A stretch of DNA of 64,000 nucleotides from Protonemura montana (lineage: Eukaryota; Arthropoda; Insecta; Plecoptera; Nemouridae): contig OX387604.1 of NCBI GenBank assembly GCA_947568835.1, positions 7,037,860-7,101,859 of the forward strand, read 5' to 3'. Within the stretch, counting starts at the first letter, position 1. Every line of letters starts with the position of its first letter. Shown one piece after another: positions 46,316-57,600 of the stretch. A program made the translations under genes and the position numbers. A model generated the notes under the pieces. It saw only the letters and a program-made list of their open reading frames with translations, made no database searches and had not been told where the DNA came from.

Positions 46316-47744
46316 ATCAAGTTTGATACTTTCAGCAGCAAGTCAGCTAGTCAGCCGCCCTGTGGAATATCTTTAGGCGAAATGAGATCGGGAACAAATC
46401 CTTCGAGTAAACATTTCCCGTTGTATTATTGATCTCGCAAGTTCAAACAAAAGGCAGTACTTCTTATATGGAGCTAACGACAGTAATTAGATCTAATTAT
46501 TTCTACATACCATCGTAGGTACGAGTGTTTATCCCGTTGCTCAGATGAATGTCATTGTGTTTCATCTAATTTCAACCATAAATCAGATGACAATGGCTAG
46601 GAGATATCTGCCAAGCCTCCCAAACGGATATTGATACAGCAAGGTCGGTTAGTACGTCGTGAAAATGGAATAATTGCAATTGCTCATTAATTCAAATTTG
46701 CAACGAACCAACGTGACAATACACATACCAAGCGAGATGAATGGAAAAGGCTTCATAATGAGAATAAAGTTGACTAACGGAGCGTAACATTTCGGGCAGT
46801 GACTTCTCGTTGAGTGCTGCGCATCAGCAAACGGACTCCAAGCTTGGTAGCTGCCTCCTATATATCTCAAATAGTATTTGTTTCCAATGACTGGCTGACC
46901 AAGCCAAGGGAACGTGATACACCTACATTTAAGACACTTTCCCCAGAGTTGCGTCTTGAGACTTGCGAAAGGAGCTCATTGAGGTAGTTAGGTTTTGGAA
47001 CCCAAAATAGTGGTTTTCTTAGCAAGCTTCCTTAGCTCTTCGTAGAATGGATTGTCTTCAGTAGAGTAACTACTAATCGTTGAAATTATTTAAGAAAAAC
47101 ACATGTTTCGAACTTCTTGTTTTTTACTTACAAGTTTTGGATTTCCGAAACATGCTCTATGATGTAATATTTTATTGGTCGGGTTTGAAAAGTGAAGTCC
47201 GATCCCAAACGGTCAACCGGGTGAAGAAAGGCATATTTGGAGACTTGGAATTGTGACTTGATGAAATTTTCATCACAATTCAAACTGCATCAACAACTTT
47301 TCAGTCGAAGTCAAGGTCAACGGTCAGTCGGAACCCGTAAGATAATTGAACACAATTGTGGCTAATGCTTTATGCCAAGCTACCTTTTTGGAAGTAATGT
47401 CTTTAATTCAATTCAAAATTATTTTCAAAATTACTCTCCAAGAAAAGTTCCATCTAAAAATAAATCAATAGTGAACTTGAAGCTATATCTCGATATCTAT
47501 TCGAAGACGCACACTATAGTCTATACACTTTCTAGAATCTAGTTGTATCTAGAAAGTAGAAAGTAAAAAGCAGTTTGCTTTTGAATCTGTTGCGTACGGT
47601 TGCTTACGGTTGCGTGGAATCTGTGTTGGAATCTAACATAATTCACCTACGGCGATCCCAGTTCGCATAATTCAATCACTGTGAAGCACACACGTTTCTT
47701 CAGACTTACCTACGAAACGAGACCCTAGTTGTAAATGTTATTAA
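46316..47744. other. Intergenic, no gene seen
   Basis: AT-rich, with only a short imperfect TTGCGTACGG-type repeat near 47587-47620. Open frames are short and unsupported. Confidence 0.5.
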
Positions 47745-47812
47745 CTGGCGTTTACGACGCACTTTTCATTGCGTGCCCTGTGGCACTGCCACTGGTCTGG
47801 GTCGTAGGTAAC
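47745..47812 (-). mobile_element. 5S-SINE 3'-end fragment
   Basis: TGGCGTTTACGACGCAC and GTGCCCTGTGGCACTG match the complement of the SINE 3' region; only about 65 bp is recognisable. Confidence 0.6.
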
Positions 47813-48014
47813 CTATTAAATAATCTCAGAGCCAGCACCGAGTTCACTCCTTGTAAAGAATCTATAATGAAGCTAGTGATATTCTTCGAGAACAGTCCCG
47901 ATTAGAAAAATAGCGCACAAGGAAAAAAGAAGATAACAATAAATAAAAAGAGTATCTATTTATTTCCGTTACTAAGAAAAGAGTATTACGAAATAATGAA
48001 AAAAAAATAACCAA

Positions 48015-48812
48015 AAAAAGATCGGCTGGTCATGATGAAATTCCCGCAAACATTTGAAAACGTGCTGCAGTCTCCTTGTCTGAACCATTAATCGACATAT
48101 GTAACTTGCCCTTAGAAACTGGTGTGTTTCCAGAGATATTAAAGAAGTCTATCATCTGCCCTTTGTATAAAACCGGACCGCTAGGTACCAAGGTAGCGGT
48201 GTACACACCGCTAGCACTCCAACCTGTATTTGCCAAAAATGTTTGAAAATGCTTTTTGCTCCAGATTAACGTCATTCATAAATAAACATGAACTATTAAA
48301 TGATTGCCAACATGGTTTTCGTAAAAGCCACTCAACTACTACTACATTAACTCAATTTGTAAACAAACTTATGTCTTCTACTTACGCCAGAAATCAAGCT
48401 TATGGCATATTTTATGATTATTCGAAAGCTTTTGATATGATAAACCAAAGTAAGCTTTTTGAAAAACTTGATCGATTAGGTATTCATGGAATGGCTAATA
48501 ATTGGATTAGATCCTTCCTAAGACATAGAACTCAAATTGTAAAAATCAATAGTAAAACAGGCACATTTAGATACAAGGAAATTATTATCGAAAGAGGAAT
48601 CCCCCGGGTCAGTACTGTAGCTCCAGTACTGTGCAATACTATAACTACTGGCGATTTTACTGCATTTGGTGACGACACTACTCACCTTGTGTGTGATAGT
48701 GTAGATACCATTGCTATTACCAGTTCAAATGCAGTAAAGCAAATGGAAGAATGGAGTCTTAGAAACGAACTACTGATTAATAATAATAAATCGCTTTTGA
48801 TTAGTTTTAAAT
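48015..48812 (+). pseudogene. Non-LTR retrotransposon reverse transcriptase fragment
   Basis: Position 48230 onward encodes reverse-transcriptase motifs in order: a GFRKSHSTTTTL block, the first catalytic Asp box (IFYDYSKAFD), LFEKLDRLGIHG, a weak RGIPRVS block and FGDDT at the second catalytic position. An upstream piece at 48020-48225 (ICNLPLETGVFPEILKKS) continues the same protein but is separated by stops or frameshifts. There is no endonuclease domain and no complete 3' end, and a poly(G) tract follows at 48830. The motif style fits Jockey/CR1-like LINEs. A dead fragment, not a source of movement. Confidence 0.85.
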
Positions 48813-48829
48813 GGAAAAAGACATTTGAT

Positions 48830-48842
48830 GGGGGGGGGGGGG
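48830..48842. repeat. Poly(G) tract, about 13 bp
   Basis: A run of G directly after the reverse-transcriptase fragment; length may be uncertain. Confidence 0.8.
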
Positions 48843-51749
48843 GGTCATGGGCGTTGAAATTGGAAGGTTGGGTCCTATCTATAGTCTTTGGTTGGGTGCC
48901 GATATGATGTGGACACGAGTGCCGTTCGGTGACGTTCAGAATAGTTGAGATGAGGCATGCCTGGAATGGTCACGCTCCAGCCATGTACGCACTCAATACT
49001 CGCTAGGTTTGCCAGGTTAGGTCGTTCCGCCAGACTCGAAGAAGACAGTCGGGTCGGCCAGTACTCTCTCGTCGATCGCTAAGATGTTACAGAAGAGACT
49101 ACCTACTAACTCGCCACTAACTGTATTTGGATGACGTAACGGAGCGTGCAGGATTTCAAGATGGCCCGAACCGAACCTAGAAGAATGTCGCTACCTAATC
49201 GCTGGTTTGCTCTGGCTATGGCCCTATCTCCAGTACAATATTTGTCTCCACAATGCACCCAGATTTTACTTGAGGCTGTGGACATATGATTACACTAGAC
49301 TACCTTAGTAGACCAATCGAACCAAAGCAACTATGTCGAATTTGAGCCGTGATTCGACTGACCTTGTTGAGGCAGATCTGAACTGAGATGACCCCCGAAA
49401 AGGAGTTTATTTCGTGGCAAGTGGCAGCATGATTGGTCCAAGAGACGTCTGGCGTGACATTATTCTGTTGTCTGTAATTATTGTGAGTAAGTTGTGACTC
49501 ATCCTCTCAAACATTTCAAATTGCAGATTTCAGATGTCCTGTTAATTTCAAAAGGATGTAGGGAGGCGGGCTACGTTTGTCGAAATTGAATATGGTTAGA
49601 GTTCGAACTGGACCACAGTCACTGTGAAACAGAATTGAGTTTTCAGAAGCCATGGTATGATAATATTTTAACGTACACATACAAAAAAAGCATCACGCTA
49701 CAACCCTAAAATTATAAACTAAATGCATATTACTTCATATTACATGGTAAGAGATAAAAGTAGGTTAGCCTGCTTGAGAGAGCCACATTCTTGAAGAGAC
49801 TGGCGCAAGCTGCTGGTCGATCGCAGCTAGCTTCCGATGTCAGCTGTGGTGAGCCTGATCTATCTATGGGTCCTCTCTATCATCTCGCCAAAGTACCCAA
49901 CTGCCGCATACACTCTTTTAGCATAATTTAGAATGTAGACCAGCGGTTAAAAAAATACGATGGGGCCAATAAAAGTTAACACTCCAATTGCTCGTTTTGT
50001 TCTCGGTGTTCTTCTCTTTATGTGGAGCAAGCTCTAGTGACGGTTGGTGCCTATGTGCTGTGGCTGGCCTAGTGAAGTGTGTGCACTCTGCTCTTTGAAT
50101 GTTAATTGTTTGCTGCAACGATTCACGCTATCGATATACCATCGATACTCTCCATTCCCGTTGCTTTATATTTTACCAACCACGTCGGCTAAAAACCCTG
50201 ATTTAGTTTCAATTATATGCGCATTACGTCGAATTCAACAATGATAACTCAAAGAAAAGGAATTAAAATCTTAAATCTTGATAGGGACATTAAATCTTAA
50301 CATAGACTCCGGTATACTTTAAAGGCTGATAGTTACAGAATTAGATAGGTTGGTAATCAATAAAAAAAAAATGTTGGGTTTTTTTTTGCATTATGCTTTC
50401 TAAAAATTTGGCAGTGACCGTCATTGACTTTGAATTTATTTAGTAAGTGTTACTGATACGGTTGCTGGAAGCAGACACATAATATAAAATTTGAATAAGT
50501 GGTGTCTGGTACCGATTGTATTTAACTATAAAGGAATTGGGTATGATACATAGTGGGTTTTCTTTAAGACCGAGATGTATCCACGAGTAGAAAGCAGTAT
50601 GTTCACCATATGATTGCTCCTCTAGTCAAGATGAAACGTAACCATAAAAAGGTACTGAAATTATATTAACAATCGACGATTATTACTTACATTAAAAGAT
50701 TATTATCAAACGAAAAGTATCCGCGAGGTAATTAACCCAAGCCAACACACTGTGAACTCGACGAAATCTCAATTCATGGACGGCCTAATTACCCATTAAA
50801 AGTGTGCCCTGACAGCACTTACATTTCCTGATGGCACCAAATATCAACATCAACAAAAGAAGCTTAACCAGGCTTAAAAAATAGATAATTTACATCCTGC
50901 AATAGGGACGAATTGAGGTTGTTGAAAACATTACCTTTAGCTGTGAAAAACATACGTCCGAACCGGCACTAGACTACCTTATCTAACTGAACGTCAATTT
51001 GAAGTTAAACCACGTAATTAAGGCACTTATAACATACTGTTTTAAGATAGACAACTCCACACGACAACCATCGCACTCGCACTACGCCAGCTGACTGACT
51101 CAATTGAATGAAACTTGAAAGACTGAATATGATTACTATACTTGTGTGTGCACGGTGCAGTCCATGCTTGGCCGAGCTTCTTCTAAAAAGAGCTAACACC
51201 ATCTAGCAGCGAACGGTCAAGCCTTCAGCAATTAATTCCTACTATATATCTATATGTAAATTTACATTACAAATTGACTAATTTATTATTATTTTGTGCA
51301 GGTTCTTTAAAAATCTGCCTCACTCAGTAAAGAATTACGTATCGCATTCTAGTTTTTCTTATCATCTTAAAAATTAAGATCGGGAATCCTTTTTGACGTT
51401 ATTACATATGGAATAACGCGATAATTTAATTTCAGTTCAGAATAGTATCAAATACTATCAGAATAATACGTTTTTTTCGCAATTGGCTATTTTACCTTTG
51501 ACATTTTTATCTGAATGACTGACCTCAAAGATAAGCGAATCATTACTGTCATTACAATAGGCAATATTTTAGTCGTGCTGTGATCCAAATCGAAGCCAGG
51601 GAGGACCAACACTACAGAAAAGTGTGCATTTCGGCAGGCAACGAACGCTATGTTTTGTTTTATATCCTATGCCCTCCAGGCATGGTCGTGCTATTTGTTC
51701 TAATTTTTCTGAACTTTGAGAGCATTTTTGTGCTTTAATTTTGACTTGT
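48843..51749. other. Intergenic, no gene seen
   Basis: About 2.9 kb. The first kilobase is less AT-rich than its surroundings, which may mark further unrecognised repeat sequence. No exon with supported splice sites was found. Confidence 0.45.
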
Positions 51750-52104
51750 TTACACATGACCAATTCTGTTCGGGAGAGAGGCTGGAGGGATGAAAGTTGG
51801 TACAACAACTTCATTCGCCTTGTTTAACAACCTATCGACAGCATGGATTTGTGGAGGAATCCTGATATTCGCGTTGTACTATCCTTCTGTCCTACTGTCC
51901 TTGGTGCTCTTGGTGTTTCGACAGCATCGACAGCTTCGACAGTAGTAGGCTATGTGCCGGCACCAGGTTTACCCTCCTTCCTTCCAACCTAGTTAGGTTC
52001 ATCATCATCCTCATCATCATCCACTCATTCACCGACGCCATTAGACCAGTGCCGCATGGTCAGATGTCAAAACGGTGCGTCGTTAAACACCACAAATCAA
52101 TCGT
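51750..52104 (+). mobile_element. 5S-rRNA-derived SINE, 5'-truncated
   Basis: Begins near CACATGACCAATTCTGTTCG, so the 5S-like head is missing. The body and 3' end (GTGCGTCGTTAAACACCAC, then AATCAATC) are well conserved and include a local expansion with GACAGCATCGACAGCTTCGAC near 51920. Confidence 0.85.
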
Positions 52105-52273
52105 TGACTTATGTTCCGTACGTTAAGGAAAATGTCATGGGCGGAAGTTTGAAAAATTCTACCAATTGCTCTATGCAGTTTAATAAATACTTACCTATGA
52201 TTGTGAGCTTTGCAATAACTAGGTTAGAATTCACTTGACATGAAGATACACCGAATTAATAACAACCATATGC

Positions 52274-52318
52274 TTGATTTGTGATGTTTAACGACGCCCT
52301 GTTTTGACATCTGACCAA
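52274..52318 (-). mobile_element. 5S-SINE 3'-end fragment
   Basis: TGATGTTTAACGACGCCCTG and the following TTTTGACATCTGACC match the complement of the SINE 3' end; the rest is absent. Confidence 0.65.
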
Positions 52319-54580
52319 CCATATTCGCGACATTATAGCTGTGATTATAGTCATTTATTTCCGAGTGATATCATGCACATATGACGGAAGATATGTCTTC
52401 CATTTGATACGAGAAGCATGCGATGCACACTCCTACCATGGACTGTCATGCAGACTGAACATAATTTTGGATGCCTGAAAACTGCTTCCTTGGTAGACGT
52501 TATACCCAAGAGTTTCAGGACTTATGTTTGAAAGTCTTAAAAACTCTCTCAGTCTCTAGCAAAACCGAATTTTAAAGTTTCCCCAACTGCATAACCAAAT
52601 GTACCTATAAGCAGTGTTATAACTCCGCCGAGACCATGAGCTAGGGAAGCCATGCTTTTGACCTGTCACGTTAAGTTTGAGTTAGGGATGGTGCTGAGAG
52701 GACTTGTGCACGCAACCCCCTCGACTTCCACCTGACGTATTTGCGCAACAACATATGCGAGTAAGAACGGCGTAGAACACAGTTGGAAATGGCACCGTTG
52801 AGGTTTCCATACAATTGCTTGACATTGGAAGGTGTAACCAGCAATGCGGAACCGGTTTAATTGAAGTGGGGAGAGGTTAATCCAGTAATTGCAAATGTTT
52901 AACAAGCGATTGTAAAGATATTATAGTTCAATAGCCATCACCTTGGCCGCTATTGATGTTCACATTTGTATAGCGCTAAGTGAATAATTATTAGTTCGCA
53001 ATCGCATACTCTGTAACTAGCAATGGTAGAAAAAATTAACTAAGAACCCAATCTGAATCCCGGAAATGCAAAATCTAATTTTATATCATATTTTGTCAAC
53101 GAAACAAGAAGACTCTTGCTTTCTTGGCCAAGATTCATCAGTTCGCGAATCAGTTCGCGTTGTTTCTTTAGACTGTCTAGATAAAGGCTCGGAAACACCA
53201 TTGCCTTGCATTGCCACGACACCAAAATCGTAAACGTCTTAATTTTTCCCCATAGAGATTTTGTACAGAACACCAAATGAGCCACAAAAGAAACTGACAC
53301 ATTAAACTATGGCAAAAATATTTCGATGACGCATTTGTTAAATCGATAGTAGTAGTATATTAGGTAGTACATATGGTGTTGAGTTTGTTATTGTGTTAGT
53401 TGGTAAGTAAACACGTTGTTGGGGGTGAGAGTCACGGGCCGGTGGGGGCAGGTGGCACGATGATTCGACGCTGAGTAGTTTAGTCCAGTGTTTGACTGCA
53501 GTGCCGAGAGGGTGGTCGTGGTGGTGAGCTTATCACTTAGCGTTTCAGCCCCGTAGTTACAAGGCCTAGTTGTGAGATCGCTAAGCCGGCATAACCAATA
53601 AACTTGGCCAACATCAATATCAATATATTGCTTACTCGAGATGCCTTAATCTTATGCCTTCGGCCGTTTATTTTGTTAAAACTCGTGTTGTTTTCATTCT
53701 GAAATGAGCTTCTTAGTGACGGATCATAAATTGGTAAGTGGGCTGTCTGCACGAGACCCTCAGCTGGCAATGCGGCATAGGCTTTTCGTAAAGAGCTGAA
53801 CATTTCTAAAGCGAGACAAAAAATAATATGCAATATAGATATAATATAATTCTTACATTTTTCGCCTGTGAGACTCCCTGAATTGGTCATAAACCTTTTC
53901 TGCTTCAGTTAACGCCTGATACGAAACTATTGGATACATCCTTCTTAGAATTTTTGCAATTACGGACTAAAATGTGCTCTAAATGACCGAAATGCGTGAA
54001 GCTCAAGAGTTAGTCACCTCAATTTGGTTTTTGAAAGTCGTATTTTTTACCGCGAGTATGTTTTACTACGTAGGAAAAGTTCCATATGGCTCGAGGCATT
54101 CTTTGGCAAAGAAAGAGGAAAATATTCTAAATAAGAAGGCCCACGTGCCCCTGACAACTTTCGAGGTCAGGACCAATTACACAGTAGCGAAAATGCCATC
54201 CAACTCACAGATAGCACGAAAATTCTGTAGAAAACTGGAATACGGGTGAAACATAGTTAAATAAATACCGATATCTAAAAAAGTGTACTGCATCTGCATC
54301 GATGCGGAAGTGCAGCTTGGTGAAAATTACATATTCCATAAAAAGAAAACTTCACTGATGCATTTTTATCCTATTTCCTGAAATTCCTAGATTACGGGAC
54401 AGTTAAAAGGTACCTGAGACACGGGATTCGAACTGTTCTGGAGGGACTTTTTTAGTGCAGATCGGGTCACCTGGCAACTCTTGAAACGGCCAAGTTTGCT
54501 ATGGCTACGAATATAATTCCCGGTTACAAGAAAAACAAAACAGAAGTAGAAGTAAAAAACAATTTCATACTTTCTTCAAC
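52319..54580. other. Intergenic upstream of the LDLa/TSP1 gene
   Basis: About 2.3 kb. The only candidate exon is a minus-strand frame at 53537-53809. A tRNA-like fragment with a box B string (GTTCGAATCCC, minus) lies at about 54417-54480. Nothing else is supported. Confidence 0.4.
53537..53809 (-). other. Possible minus-strand exon, unrecognised
   Basis: A good acceptor (TTTTTTGTCTCGCTTTAG) is followed two bases later by ATG and an open frame starting MFSSLRKAYAALPAEG that remains open for about 90 codons to a stop at 53537. No downstream exon, domain or poly(A) signal was established and the family is not recognised. It could be chance. Confidence 0.25.
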
Positions 54581-54676
54581 GTGGCCCCTTCCTTTAAAAC
54601 ACAACTCATACACGTAGAAATGTACTGGTTAACCACTATAGTAAGTTTTATGACGTTTGTATTTGCTTTCAGTGGC

Positions 54677-57600
54677 ATGGAGGAACAGTGTCCGAATTCC
54701 GCTGTCCCATCCAGCGATGAGGTTTCTTTTACGCCGCCTGTTTTCAAAACCACTCAAGATTTTGTCGCTGAAATTAGCCACACACCTATCCTTAAGACAG
54801 TCAAAATTTTCGTGGAGAATTCCACTCCCGATTCCGTCCAAAACCCTTTCCAAAATCCAACACAATCCTGTAAATGGACGGGAGCTTGCAAGCAGACATT
54901 ACCCGTTTGTCCTTCCAATGCAGAGCTGAACCAAAGCCGAGGTGGGATTATGCAAGGCAGCAGAACGCGACCGCAGGTAGAAAACACTTCTAACAGCCCA
55001 CCTTTATGCACCAGTTTGCTGAGAAAAGTTGACGTAAGGAGAAAATGCAAAGGAGCTGAACAAGCCAGTGTGCACTGCATTTCTAAGCCAGCCTACAGAG
55101 TAAACGATTCTGATAAGAAAATCGGAATCGGGTCATTTTCCCGCTGTTCCCAATTGAAAGTGGTTGAAGAAGATATAGATCCGACGTTTTCATCCAACCA
55201 GCCTGACCAATGCCACCGAGTCGAGGTATTAGTCGATCCTCAACTCGATCAATGCAGCAAAAGCAAACAATGTGATCCACCACATTCAAAATTTACTGAC
55301 ATATCTACGCAAGACAGCAATAAAGTCCCGGGAAGAAATGAGTGTGATTCGTTTAAGCAAGCCCTGTGCCGCGTAGGCGGACTGGGAATGGGGGTAGGTG
55401 TGGTTCCAACTGTTGCTCTGGCGGTGCCGATCATGTTTGGAGTGTCTAATATGGATCCTCGGCTTTGTGTTGATCCTCGCTTGTTGGCTCCATCGGCTGA
55501 AAATCGGCGAAACCATCGTCTATGCTCCAAAGTCGGCCGGTACCCCAATCAGTTTGCAAGCCAATACACCACGCAACGGTTCTCACACTTTCACGCCAAG
55601 CTCTCGTTCGTTCACGAAAGAAAACACACGTGTTCTAAGCGGCGTGTAGCTGCATTGATCTCACTGCTTTTTTTGGTGGGATGCTGCCTAGCACTAACTA
55701 TCTGCTTCAACACAAGTAAGCACCGGCGTTGCAGTTAGCACCCGAGCATCTTTTGTCGTCGCTGGCACATTTGATTATTATATTTTGCTGGTTTACTAAG
55801 TAATACATTATTGCAGAAGTCGATGGCTTCTTCGACGAGAGGGACGACCGGGCTGAGAATTTGGGTACGGTCATAAAAAGGCACTTCTAGTACAATTTAA
55901 GTGGCATCAAAGGAGGAAACTGACATAGTATCAATGGTAATATTGCAGAAGACCAGGAGGTTAGTCAAAGCCAGATAGCCAACTGGACCCCATGGACTGA
56001 GTGGTCAGGATGCCTCCCTGGGGTCACAGAGAGGTCCCGCTTCCGGCAGTGCATCCTGGGAAATGGCCCAAAGCAAACCCTAGCCGACATCTCGCAGTGT
56101 ATGCTACTGTCACAAGACGAATCCAGAGCTGGGGACATCGAAGTAGACAACTGTCCTAACGATTCAACACAACCGCCAGACAATGACCTCTCAGGCACTA
56201 GCTCTTTACAAGCTACACATGATTATGTGGGTAGGTAACTAAAAGATCTTTCAGCACATTAACCAATGTTTTATTAGTAAAATGGACTAATAAATAGTAA
56301 TAAAGCAGTCCTGTTATGACTCATTCTATACTCTTTGCCCAAAAATAACTTGATTGGCAGTAATCGTAGATATCACCTATAGTGATAAGTATAGTGTCTA
56401 TTTCTTTCATTTTTACTCAAAATGCAACGTCTTTCCACCTTCTTCCGGTAGTGAAATTGCCTGTCTAACAAATGGGCTAACTGTTTCCCAAACTATGAAC
56501 ATCATTGCACTAGGAAAAAGTCTTTTCAATTATTGATGAATATTTTGCCCTGTGTAGTGGGTCAATCAATGGTTCCAACAACAGCTGCGACTACGCGGCA
56601 TTGCGACGAGTGCGTGGGAGACGAGGTCTGCGTCGCGTTGGCTCGGAAAGAAGTTCCTGAGTGTCGGGCGCCACTAGATCGCAGCGACCCAACTGGCTGT
56701 GCTGGGCACTGTCGTCTCGGCGTGGAAATGTGCCGGCAGCTCGACCGGGATGCGTTCAGGTGACCTAGGGCACACTTGTGCTGCTATTTCTCAAGGAAAT
56801 TTTCAGAAATCAAAGATATTGCTGACAACATGAACTGTTTACATCCCCTAAATAAAAGTACATATTTTTTCCTGTACCTACTGATTTTATAAAAAAAATT
56901 AACAGTGGAATATGCAACATGAAAGATTTTCATGAACGGTTTGGCGTGTTGGAAACACCGGTTCTCATGAGATCACCGAAGCTAAGAAACACTGCGCTGG
57001 GTCAGGTATTTGATGGGTGACCATTATACACATGACCAGTTCTGTTCGGGAGAGAGGTTGGAGGGATGAAAGTTAGTACAGCAACTCACTCGCCTTGCTT
57101 ATCAACCTCTCGACAGCATGGATTTGTGGAGGAATCCTGCTGTTCGAGTTGTACCGTCCTTCGGAAGGGACGTTAAGCCGGTGGTCCCCTTAGTGCTCTT
57201 CGACAGGAGTAGGCTACGTGCCGGCACCGGGTTTCCCCTCCTCCCTTCTAGGCTAGGTTAGGTTCATCATCACCCTCATCATCACCCACTCATTCACCGA
57301 CGCCATTAGACCAGTGCCGCATGGCCAGATGTCAAAATAGTGCGTCGTTCAACACCAAAAATAAATAAGATTTTCATATCACTTCAAGGGAAAAACATTA
57401 CCAGTAGCTATTCACGTTCAAATTCACCAATGTCAAAGCATGTGCTTGGATTAGAGCATAATTATACAGCATGTATTTCGTATGTAACTTAGCGTACTGA
57501 AATGCTATCACTCAAGTGAACTAGTTCAAGGCCACTGTTTCGGAAGACTGGAAATTTACTCTGCTATATGATTAGGTCGAAATAAAAAAAATGTCCGGCA

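Noticed and set aside
54417-54480. Possible tRNA gene (minus) with a box B string
   Set aside because: No convincing box A or paired acceptor and anticodon arms; at most a decayed tRNA-like fragment.
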